A stretch of 33,725 nucleotides of DNA from positions 1 to 33,725 of the forward strand of contig LMZS01000066.1 in NCBI GenBank assembly GCA_001567085.1, read 5' to 3'. Numbering within the stretch: position 1 is the first letter of the stretch; the number at the start of each line of letters is the position of its first letter. This stretch comes from Chloroflexi bacterium OLB15. GTDB taxonomy: Bacteria > Chloroflexota > Anaerolineae > Aggregatilineales > Phototrophicaceae. Under the pieces are notes generated by a model, which searched no databases, was not told where the DNA came from, and worked only from the letters and a program-made list of their open reading frames with translations. Both the position numbers and the translations under genes were made by a program. Below, piece after piece: positions 1 through 10,429 of the stretch.

Positions 1-621
1 CTGAACATCAACAATACCTATCTGCACAATTACCGGACGTTGTATTTTGATACCAGCGCCTTCACCTTCTACACCCAGCACCATAATCGTTTAGGCTCGC
101 GCTATAAAGTGCGCGTGCGTAAGTACATGGATACCGATACTGCTTTCTTTGAGATCAAGCATCGTACCAACCAGAGCCGCACCATCAAATCGCGTATGCC
201 TATTCCCGATCTGGTCACGCAGCTTGGCGATCCGCTGATCGCGTTTGCGCACGAACACGCCGCCTGTGATGCTGACAGGCTGGAGCCGAAACTGTGGAAT
301 GAATACGTTCGCATGACGTTGGTCAGCAAAAACCGCCCCGAACGGGTCACGCTGGATATGAATCTCAGGTATTACTGGAAAACGGATCTCGCCGCCTTAT
401 CCGGCATAGTCATCATTGAGGTCAAGCAGCAGCAGCACACGCAGTCTGCCGAAATCATCCAGCAAATGCGGCGCCTCAGTGCGCGTCCACAGTCTTACAG
501 CAAATATGCCGCAGGCGTGTACTCGCTCTATGACGGGGTGAAGGTCAACAACTTCAAACCGCAAATTCGCATAGTCAACAAAATCATGCAGGGGGTGTTC
601 CAAAATGAATTCACTCATTGA
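1..621 (+). CDS. VTC-domain protein (polyphosphate polymerase type), 5' truncated by window edge
   Basis: The frame is open from the first base, so the true start lies outside the window; 206 residues are visible. VTC-fold proteins (CYTH/triphosphate tunnel superfamily) polymerise phosphate from nucleotide or bind phosphate chains in a basic tunnel. The visible part has the alternating basic strands expected of the tunnel: KVRVRKY, then FFEIKHR, then RVTLDMNLRYY, a late IIEVK strand carrying the usual metal-binding Glu, and a C-terminal SKYAAG. The gene overlaps the following DUF4956 gene by 17 bases, so the two are very likely co-translated. VTC and DUF4956 proteins are frequent neighbours in bacteria. 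The family call is fairly sure. Enzymatic activity is inferred from the family, and the N-terminal part cannot be judged. Confidence 0.82.
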   Translation: MNINNTYLHNYRTLYFDTSAFTFYTQHHNRLGSRYKVRVRKYMDTDTAFFEIKHRTNQSRTIKSRMPIPDLVTQLGDPLIAFAHEHAACDADRLEPKLWNEYVRMTLVSKNRPERVTLDMNLRYYWKTDLAALSGIVIIEVKQQQHTQSAEIIQQMRRLSARPQSYSKYAAGVYSLYDGVKVNNFKPQIRIVNKIMQGVFQNEFTH

Positions 622-1240
622 TCTGGGGGTTAGCTTTGCGCTAAATCTGGCGGTAGTCATCGTCATTATCCGGTTTATCTACTATCCGCAGCAGCGCGAT
701 AAAGACTACGTGTTTACCTTCGTGGCCTTTAGCACCATCATCTTTTTTGTCATCGGGCTGATGAATAACACTGAGCTTGGCATCGGGGTCGGTTTCGGCC
801 TATTCGCCATCTTCTCTATCTTGCGTTACCGCACAGATACCGTCCCGATCCGTGAAATGACCTATCTGTTCGTCCTGATCGCGCTGGCAGTGGTTAATTC
901 TCTGCTGTTTCAGTGGCAGGCATATGTGCAGTTTGCTCTCGTAAACGTCGCTGTGATCGCCATTCTGTACGTGCTGGAACGAGGCTGGGGCTTTCACTAT
1001 ATGACCCGCAAGGTGATTACCTATGAGCGCATTGATCTGATCCGTCCTGAAAATGAAGCCTTGCTGCTTGCAGACCTTCAAGCGCGTACCGGGCTTCCCA
1101 TCGAACGGGTCGAAATCGGCAAGATCAACTTCCTGCGCGACAGCGCCGAGATCGTGGTGTATTACGATCCACGCGCCTTGAACACCACACAGGTTAGCTA
1201 CGCCATTAACGTCCGATCTGCCGCCGAAGCTGATGTATAA
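605..1240 (+). CDS. DUF4956 family membrane protein
   Basis: A 211-residue protein with about four hydrophobic helices in the first 130 residues (roughly 6-26, 37-57, 62-80, 90-122), followed by a soluble alpha/beta domain of about 85 residues. The central segment GIGVGFGLFAIFSILRYRTD, followed by P-I-R-E-M, is the hallmark of DUF4956. The function of the family is not established. Its regular pairing with VTC-domain proteins suggests a role in polyphosphate handling or anchoring, which is inference. The ATG at 605 lies inside the upstream gene and follows an AGGGGG ribosome-binding site. The CotH-type gene begins 32 bases downstream, so the three genes probably form one operon. Confidence 0.85.
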   Translation: MNSLIDLGVSFALNLAVVIVIIRFIYYPQQRDKDYVFTFVAFSTIIFFVIGLMNNTELGIGVGFGLFAIFSILRYRTDTVPIREMTYLFVLIALAVVNSLLFQWQAYVQFALVNVAVIAILYVLERGWGFHYMTRKVITYERIDLIRPENEALLLADLQARTGLPIERVEIGKINFLRDSAEIVVYYDPRALNTTQVSYAINVRSAAEADV

Positions 1241-1272
1241 ATAGCTACAGGAAAGGAAACACCGAAACGTAT

Positions 1273-2867
1273 ATGAACAAGCGCCGTATAACTTCGATCT
1301 TGTTTGCAACCATGCTCGTTCTGTTCATGAGCGCCAGCATCACACTGGCTCAGGATACACGCCCCGAAGGTGGGATGAGTATTCGCATGGCAATGACACT
1401 GCCCCTGATTATGAAGTGGTATTCCCTCAGGATGCTGTCAATACCATCACCATCACCTTCAGCCCGGAAACATGGCAGGCCATGCAGGATGATATGACCA
1501 GCCTGTTCGGAGAGTTTGGCTCTAGAAGAAGAGGTGGCTCTGGCAGCGGTAATTTCGCCGGTGAAGTTCGCCCGCAAGGTGATATGCTCGGCCCAATGCC
1601 GGAAGGCTTCAATCCTGAAAATCTTCCAGAGGGTGTTGAGCTTCCAGAGGGTTTTGATCCTGAAAACTTGCCTGAAGGCTTCCAGCCACCGCAGGGGAAT
1701 GTGATTGTAGGCGGCGGTGTACCCGGCGCGGGCGCAATTGATTTCGCTGAGGAAGACCCCATCTGGGTTGCCGCAGATATCTCTTTTAACGGCCAGACAT
1801 GGACGAATGTGGGGTTCCGTTACAAGGGAAATTCAACGCTCATGGGCGCGTGGGGCAGCGGATCGCTAAAGCTGGGATTCAAGTTGAACTTCGATAGATA
1901 CGAGGATGACTATCCTGAGATTGACAACCAGCGCTTCTTCGGGTTTGACCAACTGAGTTTCTCCAGCAACTTCCGCGATTTGTCCTACCTGCACGAGAAG
2001 GTTGCTGCCGATGTTTTCCGCGAGGCGGGCATTCCGTCGGCGCAAACCGCGTTCTACGCTGTTTATATGGATTACGGCGAAGGCCCGGTTTATATCGGCC
2101 TGTATACCGCTGTTGAAGAGATTGAAGACACTGTGCTTCAGACGCAGTTTGCCGATGGCAGCGGTAATCTGTATAAGCCTGAAGGCGCAGGCGCCGATTT
2201 TCAGGAAGGCACGTTCCTCGCGGAAACCTTTGAATTGAAGACCAACGAAGATGATGCCGATTACAGCGATATTCTCGCGCTGTTCGACGCGCTACATGCG
2301 GATACTCGCACCACCGATCCAGAATCATGGCGCGCAGGGCTTGAGGCGGTGTTGGATGTTGACGAGTTCATTCACTGGCTTGCGGTGAACACTGTCATCC
2401 AGAACTGGGATACCTATGGCACAATGGCGCATAACTACTATCTCTATAACGATCCCTCTACCGGTTTGCTCACATGGATTCCCTGGGATAATAACGAGGC
2501 ATTCACCGCACGCAGCCTGCGTAGAGGCAGCGAGCGCGAGCAGGTCGCAGGTTCGCTGGATTTGACCGGCACGAGTGACACCTGGCCGCTGATCAGCTAT
2601 CTCATCAATGATCCGGTCTATGCAGAAATCTATTCGGGTTACGTTGAAGATACCATCAATGGCGCTTTCGAGCCGGCGGGCATGGCAGAGACGCTGCAAC
2701 GACTGCACGAGTTGATCACCCCGTATGTTCTGGGCGAGGGCGATCAACCCGCTGACCCGCGTTTAGAAACAGCGCAATCGTTTGAAAATTCACTGCCGCA
2801 GATTATCGAGCATGTAAACCAGCGAATTGCAATGGCGCAGGAGTTCTTAAGCACAGCCGGAATTTAG
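1273..2867 (+). CDS. secreted CotH-kinase-like protein, interrupted by a -1 frameshift near 1370
   Basis: The N-terminus (ATG 1273) is a signal peptide ending near LAQDTRPEG in frame 1; the rest of the protein is open in frame 3. Adding one base near 1370 joins the frames as RPEGW-DEYSHGND-DYEVVFPQD, the pattern expected at the start of secreted CotH proteins, and gives about 531 residues. CotH proteins are atypical protein kinases first known from spore coats, with many exported homologues in bacteria. Visible CotH features are GFRYKGNSTL, a central GLYTAVEEIED, HNYYLYND and WIPWDNNEAF (the metal-binding Asp region). Residues around 1597-1700 hold a degenerate PEGFxPENLPEG repeat. The upstream VTC and DUF4956 genes suggest a common cell-surface or phosphate-related role. 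The frameshift may be a sequencing error or true inactivation. Confidence 0.85.
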
Positions 2868-2889
2868 AACGCCAGCGCAGGCTTAATTT

Positions 2890-2923
2890 CAGAAGCGCAG
2901 TCAGGAATGGCTGCGCTTTTCTG
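2890..2923 (+). terminator. intrinsic terminator after the VTC/DUF4956/CotH cluster
   Basis: An 8-bp stem (AAGCGCAG at 2893-2900 with CTGCGCTT at 2911-2918) and a 10-base loop run straight into a short T-rich tail, 25 bases after the CotH stop codon. Confidence 0.65.
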
Positions 2924-3073
2924 ATTCGCGCCCAATTGGTGCTAACCGCATCATTTTTCAAGATCAGCAATCAGTGGCAGAATTAACCTTGTAGATGCGG
3001 CGCTGTTTCCTGCTGCATCACAGCATCTCGATGGATCGTCCACCATCAACTGCTCTATTGTGGAGGTAATGCC

Positions 3074-4522
3074 ATGAGCCTACAACCTCACGTTCGCGAT
3101 CATACGCCTGAACGCGATGAGCCGTTAACCCAAGACGCTGCGTTTGCCGCTTTTCAACGCGCTTATCCCGAATATGCGACCACAAATAAGCTGGATTCCT
3201 TGCGTCTGACCGACTATGCCCGGCTGGATCGTGAGCGGCATACATACCTTGACTATACGGGTGGGGGACTCTATGCAGACTCGCAGTTACAGCAGCATAT
3301 GGACATACTTCGTGGGGAAGTGTTCGGCAATCCCCATTCGCAAAACCTGACTTCGATGGCGATGACCCATCTCGTTGAAGAAACGCGCGAGTACATCCTT
3401 AAATATTTCAACGCCTCGCCAGATGAATATATGGTTATTTTCACGCCCAATGCCACAGGCGCGCTAAAGCTCGTTGGCGAAGCATACCCCTTCGGGGAAG
3501 GCGGGCATTACGCGCTCACCTTCGATAATCACAATTCCGTGAATGGGATTCGTGAGTTTGCGCGCGCAAAAGGCGCGGAAATAAGCTATATCCCCGTTCT
3601 GGCGCCTTATTTGCGTACTGATGGCGCGGCGCTTGCGGCAACGCTCAAAATGGCCAAACCGCAGACGCATAATCTCTTTGCTTACCCCGCGCAATCGAAC
3701 TTTTCCGGCGTGCAGCATCCGCTTGAATGGATTGAAACTGCGCATGAACAGGGGTGGGATGTTTTGTTGGATGCCGCCGCGTTTGCGCCGTCGAATCGCC
3801 TTGATTTGAGCCAATGGCATCCCGATTTTGTGTCGCTTTCTTTCTACAAGATTTTTGGCTATCCAACAGGCGTTGGCTGTCTAATCGCTCGAAAGGCGGT
3901 TGCGCACAAACTGCATCGCCCCTGGTACGCAGGCGGCACAATCAGTTTTTCTTCTGTTCGCGCGTTAGATTTTTACCTGACCCCAGGATCTGCCGGTTTT
4001 GAAGATGGCACGGTGAATTACCTCAGTATTCCGGCAGTCAAAATCGGCCTTCAGTTTATAGAGTCCATCGGCATCGAAACCATCCACAAGCGCGTGATGT
4101 GTTTGACCGGATGGCTGATGGATCAACTGCTTCAATTGCGACATAGCAACGGCAAACCCCTCATACAGCTTTATGGCCCGCCTGATCTGGACGCGCGGGG
4201 TTCTACCGTTCAAGTTAATTTCTTTGATGTACAGGGAAATTTGATTGATAGTACGACGGTTGAACATATGGCGAGTATGCAGCGTATTTCGCTGCGCGCG
4301 GGCTGTCATTGCAACCCCGGAACCCGTGAAGTCGCCCTCAATTTCAGCGAAGATGAAATGCGCTCCTGCTTCCGCGATAAAGAGAGTATCAGTTACGAAC
4401 AGTTTTTGCACGTCATTGATAGCAAGCTGACTGGCGCGCTCCGCGCCTCCATTGGCCTTGCCACCAACTTTGCAGATGTTTACCGCTACCTTGAATTTGC
4501 CAGAGAATTCAAAGATAAATAA
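3074..4522 (+). CDS. class V aminotransferase, molybdenum-cofactor-sulfurase-like
   Basis: A 482-residue fold-type I PLP enzyme. The opening YLDYTGGGLY resembles the start of the NifS-like domain of eukaryotic Moco sulfurases (YLDHAGATLY type). The Schiff-base lysine is Lys259 in SFYKIFGYPTGVG, and DVLLDAAAFAP supplies the PLP-ring Asp. The segment RAGCHCNPGT (Cys411, Cys413) lines up with the Moco sulfurase loop GCFCNPG that carries the persulfide cysteine. No C-terminal MOSC domain is present, so this is only the sulfur-mobilising half. The ATG has a strong GGAGG seven bases upstream. The gene stands alone, between a terminator upstream and a perfect bidirectional terminator downstream. Class and PLP use are sure; sulfur transfer is an inference from the CxC loop, and the acceptor is unknown. 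Confidence 0.85.
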   Translation: MSLQPHVRDHTPERDEPLTQDAAFAAFQRAYPEYATTNKLDSLRLTDYARLDRERHTYLDYTGGGLYADSQLQQHMDILRGEVFGNPHSQNLTSMAMTHLVEETREYILKYFNASPDEYMVIFTPNATGALKLVGEAYPFGEGGHYALTFDNHNSVNGIREFARAKGAEISYIPVLAPYLRTDGAALAATLKMAKPQTHNLFAYPAQSNFSGVQHPLEWIETAHEQGWDVLLDAAAFAPSNRLDLSQWHPDFVSLSFYKIFGYPTGVGCLIARKAVAHKLHRPWYAGGTISFSSVRALDFYLTPGSAGFEDGTVNYLSIPAVKIGLQFIESIGIETIHKRVMCLTGWLMDQLLQLRHSNGKPLIQLYGPPDLDARGSTVQVNFFDVQGNLIDSTTVEHMASMQRISLRAGCHCNPGTREVALNFSEDEMRSCFRDKESISYEQFLHVIDSKLTGALRASIGLATNFADVYRYLEFAREFKDK

Positions 4523-4563
4523 GTTGATTGATCCAGTTTTCACGCTTAATAACGTGTGGTGAT

Positions 4564-4600
4564 CAATCAAAAAGCGCCGGACTCTGGCGCTTTTTGATTG
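4564..4600. terminator. bidirectional intrinsic terminator
   Basis: A perfect 15-bp inverted repeat (4564-4578 and 4586-4600) with a 7-base loop. The arms contain A5 on one side and T5 on the other, so it can terminate transcription both from the aminotransferase (+) and from the convergent coiled-coil gene (-). Confidence 0.85.
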
Positions 4601-4617
4601 TAAGATCAGCTTAACCT

Positions 4618-5529
4618 TTAAGAGATGCGTTCCCCGTTGGCTTCGCCATTCAGCATTCGCTGCGCTTGCTCAACCCACGCCTTGCTCTTCACATTCTTCA
4701 CTTCAATGGTGATGCTGGGGTAAGGGGCATCGCTGGCAAGCGTGATATGCACCAGGTCTTTGCTGCCGAATATCCCCTTATTTTCCGGCTCAACCGTTTG
4801 GATTTGCGCCAGCGGAATCGCCCATTCAAGCTCCTGCGTGTGCTTGCCGCCAAACAGACCGAGTTTTTTGCCTGTTTTTTCTTTTTGCTCGAAGATCAGC
4901 CGTTGATCGGTTAGGAACAGCACGCCATCAGGGTCTTTATCGCCTTTACCGGTGGCAACCCATTCGGCGTCGCTTGCCAGAAACAGCTTTTCGCCCGCCA
5001 AAAATGGGAAACTAGCCTCGTCCTGTTCGTCAAGATAGCTGTTAATTTCTCTGATTTGCCCTCCGGTGCTGGTCACTTCGCTTCTGAGTTCAGTAAATCG
5101 TGACTGCACACGTTCTATCGCCGCTTTTATCTTGCCTTCAAGGCTGCCTACCTCGCTTTCCAGCGAAGGCAGCAAAATGCCGGCAGCGGTCGGGTTATCT
5201 GCCTGATTCTTGGTTTTTTCCAGCAGAAGCTCAAGTTTTTGCGCTTCTTGGCGCAGTTGATTTATTTCCTGATTGATCAGTGTGCTCAGTTGGCCGCGTA
5301 ATGCGCCCCATCGTTCGCCACAGGTTTGTACTTTAGCCTCAAGATATGAGGCGAAGGCATACCCTCTGCTGCGTATTTTTGTGAGTTCGCTCCCTAATTC
5401 ACTGACTGAACTGGTCAGTTTGCCGATCTCATCCGTTACATCTTTCATGTTCAGGTCGCTAATAAGCTGCATGGCCTTGCTTTGTGCCGCCTGAAACTTC
5501 CCCATAATCTCAGCTTGTGGGTCTGTCAT
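4618..5529 (-). CDS. coiled-coil protein with C-terminal PH/GRAM-like domain
   Basis: A 303-residue soluble protein without signal peptide or membrane segment. Residues 1-165 are helical and heptad-rich (for example LRQEAQKLELLLEKTKNQ), predicting a long coiled coil. Residues from about 185 to the end form a beta-rich module with EKLFLASDAEWVATG, GVLFLTDQRLIFEQK and LAQIQTVEPENKGIFGSKD, a pattern typical of bacterial PH- or GRAM-like domains. The start was set at the ATG at 5529 because AAAGGA lies 7 bases upstream; an in-frame TTG two codons earlier is less likely. Such proteins may act at the membrane surface or as scaffolds, but no function can be assigned. Single gene, convergent with the aminotransferase. 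Confidence 0.75.
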   Translation of the reverse strand: MTDPQAEIMGKFQAAQSKAMQLISDLNMKDVTDEIGKLTSSVSELGSELTKIRSRGYAFASYLEAKVQTCGERWGALRGQLSTLINQEINQLRQEAQKLELLLEKTKNQADNPTAAGILLPSLESEVGSLEGKIKAAIERVQSRFTELRSEVTSTGGQIREINSYLDEQDEASFPFLAGEKLFLASDAEWVATGKGDKDPDGVLFLTDQRLIFEQKEKTGKKLGLFGGKHTQELEWAIPLAQIQTVEPENKGIFGSKDLVHITLASDAPYPSITIEVKNVKSKAWVEQAQRMLNGEANGERIS

Positions 5530-5783
5530 CTCCAAATCCTTTCACGGCTGATAGCGACGAAATAAAAGAAAGCTGTTTATACAAGTATCGTGAACGATAA
5601 AAGGGGTAAAATTGCAAAAAGATCGCTGAGACTTTCGAACTCACGATTTTCGTTTCGGACTGCCATGCTCGCCACGAAAGGTGTCAGGACAATAAAAATT
5701 GTGGTTTACGGGTCTTTGCTGGCGTGGTTTAGGCGGGATAAGGGTATAAAATGCCATTGCTGTTGGCTGGCCGGAACATAAAT

Positions 5784-7617
5784 ATGATTTCTCGAAAGCT
5801 TCGTTTTACAGGCTTGCTGTTCGTGATCTTGTTTGCCCTGAGCGCCGGGGTGGTGTATGCGCAGGGGGAAACGATCTCCTGGGAAACCTGGCTGGCGCTC
5901 AATATATTGTCGCTTGACGATGATAATTCCGGCGCTACCTTTGCCATCAGCGCGGTTGATGATTTTCTGGCTCTGGAAATTATTCCCTCCGGCAGCAGCG
6001 ATGAAACCAAACTTGCTTATCCTGCCAGCGGCGCAGAATTATGGTCGTGGGTCGAGGCTGGGCAGCTTCAAATCAGCCTGTATTTGCCCGAAGAGAACAC
6101 GTTGAACCCTGACAACTTTTTTTCTCGGTTTAGCAGATGTCACTGCTGACTGGCAGTGGGTGGGCGGGTTGTTTGGCTCCGCCGACGCAGACGCTGGGGC
6201 GGTATCTGTGATCTTTGATCTGGCATCGGTTATTCAGGAAATCGCCCCCGAAGCCGAATACATGGTCTATTTTTCATTCTTCAACCAGAATGCTGGCAGT
6301 AAAATCCCGCTGATCGAATCGTTTTATCTCACGTCCATTCAAACGCTGGCGCCTGAGCCGCAGCTATCCGATGATCCCTATCTGGCGGAAATCAATGCGC
6401 TGCTTGCGCTTGATGATGACGCGCTGCTAGATGCTGTCGCCCGTGAAACCTTCGATTATTTCTGGGTAGAAGCCAACCCCCGCACTGGTTTAGTCAAAGA
6501 TCGCAGCACGCCTGCTTCGGTATCCAGCATAGCCGCCACTGGCTTTGGCCTTGCCGCTATTCCTATCGCCGTTGATCGCGGATGGATCACCTATGATGAG
6601 GGATATGCGCGCGTTCAGTTGACTCTCGAAACCTTTCTGAGCGGGGGCGTTCAGGGCGAGCGTGGTTTCTTCTATCACTTTGTCGATCCTGAAACTGGCG
6701 AGCGCGTTTGGGATAGCGAACTCTCATCTATTGATACCGCGCTGCTGGTGGCCGGGGCGCTGGTGGCGGGTCAGTATTTTGAAGATACCGACGTTCAAAT
6801 TTTAGCTAACCAGTTATATGAGAATGTTGAGTGGGATTGGATGCGTGGGCGCCGCGAGATGATTAGCATGGGCTGGACGCCAGAAAACGACTTTCTCAAT
6901 GCCACGTGGGATCACTTTGATGAAAGTATGTTGTTGTATGCACTGGCCATCGGTTCGCCAACGCACCCGGTTCCCGCATCTACATGGGATACATGGGATC
7001 GCCGCCTCAGTATTTCCGGTGGATATGTTTATCTCCCCGGAGAGCCGCTGTTCGTATATCAGTACCCGCAGGCGTTTCTTGACCTGTTTGCGTTGGAAGA
7101 TGCTTACGCCAACTACTGGAATAACACTACGCTTGCCTGCGAGCGTAATTACCAGTTTGCCATCGAAAACAGTGATTATTTCGTCACCTATCGCGATGGC
7201 GTGTGGGGCTTAAGCGCCTCTGATGGGCCATCCGGCTACCGCGCGTATGGCGCATCAGAAGTCAATCACGATGGCACAATCGCCCCCTATGCCGCCGTCG
7301 CCTGTGTACCCTTTACTCCAGAAATTTCGCTTTCAGGCATCCGCGCAATGCTTGAAAAGTACGGCTCGCGCGTTTGGCGTGAATACGGTTTTGTCAGCGC
7401 TATCAATGAGAATGAAAACTGGTATTCGCGCGAGCATATCGGCATTGATCAGGGCGATATCCTGCTCATGATCGCCAACGCTCAGGATGGCTTCGTGTGG
7501 AATCTGTTCATGGCGAATCCCAATATGCAGCGCGCGCTGGACTTAATGGGCTTTATTGAAAGCGAAGGCGATTACGCCATCACGCCTGCTTATCTTGCCG
7601 AAGTTACGGGGCGATAG
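5784..7617 (+). CDS. secreted glucoamylase-like protein (COG5368 / GH144 type), interrupted by a frameshift in a T7 run
   Basis: The ATG at 5784 begins a signal peptide (MISRKLRFTGLLFVILFALS, then cleavage near VYAQG). The first frame runs to the stop at 6147-6149, but the protein continues in another frame. Removing one T from the seven-T run at 6117-6123 gives DNFFLGLADVTADWQWVGG and a 610-residue protein. The first 210 or so residues form a beta-rich N-terminal part. The remainder resembles the glucoamylase-like (alpha/alpha)6 domain: ETFDYFWVEANPRTGLVKD, SSIAATGFGLAAIPIAV, DSELSSIDTALLVAG, FDESMLLYALAIGSPTHPV and YSREHIGIDQGDILLM. Characterised members of this group (GH144) cut beta-1,2-glucans, so a periplasmic or extracellular glucan hydrolase is likely; the substrate is not proven. 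The break is in a homopolymer and may be a sequencing error. Confidence 0.8.
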
Positions 7618-8991
<1,374 letters not shown>

Positions 8992-9200
8992 CGCTCATAC
9001 ACGAACCATCATACCCGCGCCTGTACGCCCGTCTCAGGCATACAGCGCGGGTTATGAACCTTCCTCGAAACGAACTGCTTACGCCTAAAATCCCCCATTC
9101 CATATCTGGTTAATCGCTTTTTTGCCATACCGCCGATGGCTCTACTTGTTTTCCGCGTACCTAAGAATGTCGGGGAAGCGAGCGGTGAGAAATTTGTGCA

Positions 9201-9221
9201 AAAATGGTTAGTAACCATTTT
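9201..9221. promoter_or_regulatory. perfect palindrome, operator-like
   Basis: Half-site AAAATGGTTA (9201-9210), one central G, then its exact complement (9212-9221). It lies 26 bases upstream of the -35 hexamer of the following promoter and has no T tract or other sign of a terminator, so a dimeric regulator site is the best reading. The regulator is unknown. Confidence 0.45.
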
Positions 9222-9247
9222 CGAATTCATTCCCTACAGGATCCTGA

Positions 9248-9276
9248 TTGACTCTTGTGAACAAAAGTTCTATTCT
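9248..9276 (+). promoter_or_regulatory. sigma70-type promoter for the BNR/MoaD pair
   Basis: TTGACT (9248-9253), a 17-base spacer and TATTCT (9271-9276). The predicted transcription start is near 9283, leaving a leader of about 34 bases with a GAGGGA site 8 bases before the ATG at 9317. The spacer contains GAAC-AAAA-GTTC, a possible small operator. Confidence 0.55.
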
Positions 9277-9316
9277 TTATTCTGAACGGATAATGTCCAG
9301 TCGAGGGATGTGAATC

Positions 9317-10429
9317 ATGAGTGAAGTTCGTGTTCTGGTGGGTACCCGCAAAGGCGCTTTTATTCTGCGGTCAGATGAAAACCGCAAAAGCTGGACGGTA
9401 GACGGCCCGCATTTTCCCGGCTGGGAGATTTATCACATCACCGGCACCCCTGCTGATCCTAACCGGCTGTATGCTTCGCAGTCGAGCGGTTGGTTCGGTC
9501 AGGTCATCCAGCGTTCGGATGATGCCGGAAAAACCTGGGAAGCGATGAACAACGAATTTACCTATACTGGCGATCCTGGCACCCATCAATGGTACGACGG
9601 CACACAGCACCCGTGGGAATTTAAGCGCGTCTGGAACTTGGCGCCTTCGCCAACTGATCCTGATATGGTTTACGCCGGTGTTGAAGATGCCGCCCTGTTT
9701 CAAACCAACGACGGCGGCAAAAGCTGGCGCGAACTCCCTGGCCTGCGCGAGGTCAAAGGTAATCTCTGGCAGCCCGGTGCTGGCGGCATGTGCCTGCACA
9801 CCATCGTCCTTAACCCGGAAGATTCCAAACGTATATTTGTCGCTATTTCTGCTGCTGGCGCTTTTCGCACAGATGATGGCGGCGAAACCTGGCGGCCTGT
9901 CAATGAAGGCCTGAAATCAGAATATGAACTGCCGGATTCGGCTGCTGAAGTAGGGCATTGCGTGCATAGCATCGCCATGCACCCCTCGCGCCCCAATATC
10001 CTCTTTATGCAAAAACATTGGGATGTGATGCGTACCGACAATGGCGGCGAATCGTGGCATGAGATCAGCGGCAATCTGCCCAGCGATTTTGGCTTCCCGA
10101 TTGCCGTACATGCTCATGAGCCAGACACTATCTATGTCGTGCCTATCACCAGTGATTCATATCACTATCCGCCCGATGGCAAGCTGCGCGTTTATCGCAG
10201 CCGTTCAGGCGGCAATGAGTGGGAAGCGCTGACCAACGGCCTTCCGCAGGAAAATTGCTACGTCAATGTTTTACGCAACGCGCTCGCCATAGACTCTTTA
10301 GACTCGTGCGGGGTGTATTTCGGCACTACTGGCGGGCAAGTGTATGTTTCTTCCGATTCAGGTGATAACTGGATGCCAATTGTTCATGATTTGCCGCCTG
10401 TCCTTTCCGTTGAGGTTCAGGTGTTGTGA
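9317..10429 (+). CDS. BNR/Asp-box repeat beta-propeller protein
   Basis: A 370-residue protein built of sialidase-like (BNR/Asp-box) blades. Six Asp-box-like loops are readable: [40 protein letters not shown] and SSDSGDNW. There is no signal peptide, so it is probably cytoplasmic, unlike secreted sialidases. The usual sialidase arginine triad is not evident, and a scaffolding or lyase-like role is as likely as hydrolysis. Its stop codon overlaps the start of a MoaD/ThiS gene by 4 bases. Proteins of this type annotated as WD40/YVTN/BNR-like are commonly found beside MoaD/ThiS proteins, which suggests a shared but unknown process. The ATG has GAGGGA 8 bases upstream. Confidence 0.85.
   Translation: MSEVRVLVGTRKGAFILRSDENRKSWTVDGPHFPGWEIYHITGTPADPNRLYASQSSGWFGQVIQRSDDAGKTWEAMNNEFTYTGDPGTHQWYDGTQHPWEFKRVWNLAPSPTDPDMVYAGVEDAALFQTNDGGKSWRELPGLREVKGNLWQPGAGGMCLHTIVLNPEDSKRIFVAISAAGAFRTDDGGETWRPVNEGLKSEYELPDSAAEVGHCVHSIAMHPSRPNILFMQKHWDVMRTDNGGESWHEISGNLPSDFGFPIAVHAHEPDTIYVVPITSDSYHYPPDGKLRVYRSRSGGNEWEALTNGLPQENCYVNVLRNALAIDSLDSCGVYFGTTGGQVYVSSDSGDNWMPIVHDLPPVLSVEVQVL

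Larger units (their letters stand above)
8992..9316 (+). other. 325-base intergenic region: hairpin, palindrome and promoter
   Basis: No gene is supported. Three elements stand out: a stem (9013-9025 with 9041-9052, one bulged base) 20 bases after the reductase stop, without a T tract; a perfect 10-bp inverted repeat at 9201-9221; and a promoter at 9248-9276 for the BNR gene. Confidence 0.6.

Noticed and set aside
1879..2328. 149-codon minus-strand ORF inside the CotH-like gene
   Set aside because: Low-complexity Arg-rich translation opposite a well-supported domain; a shadow frame.
5590..5781. 63-codon + strand ORF upstream of the GH144-type gene
   Set aside because: No ribosome-binding site, and it ends two bases before the signal-peptide ATG; a promoter region with TATAAA at 5745-5750 is the simpler reading.
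9009..9230. 73-codon minus-strand ORF in the intergenic region before the BNR gene
   Set aside because: Basic, domain-free translation; the interval is better explained by the hairpin and palindrome.
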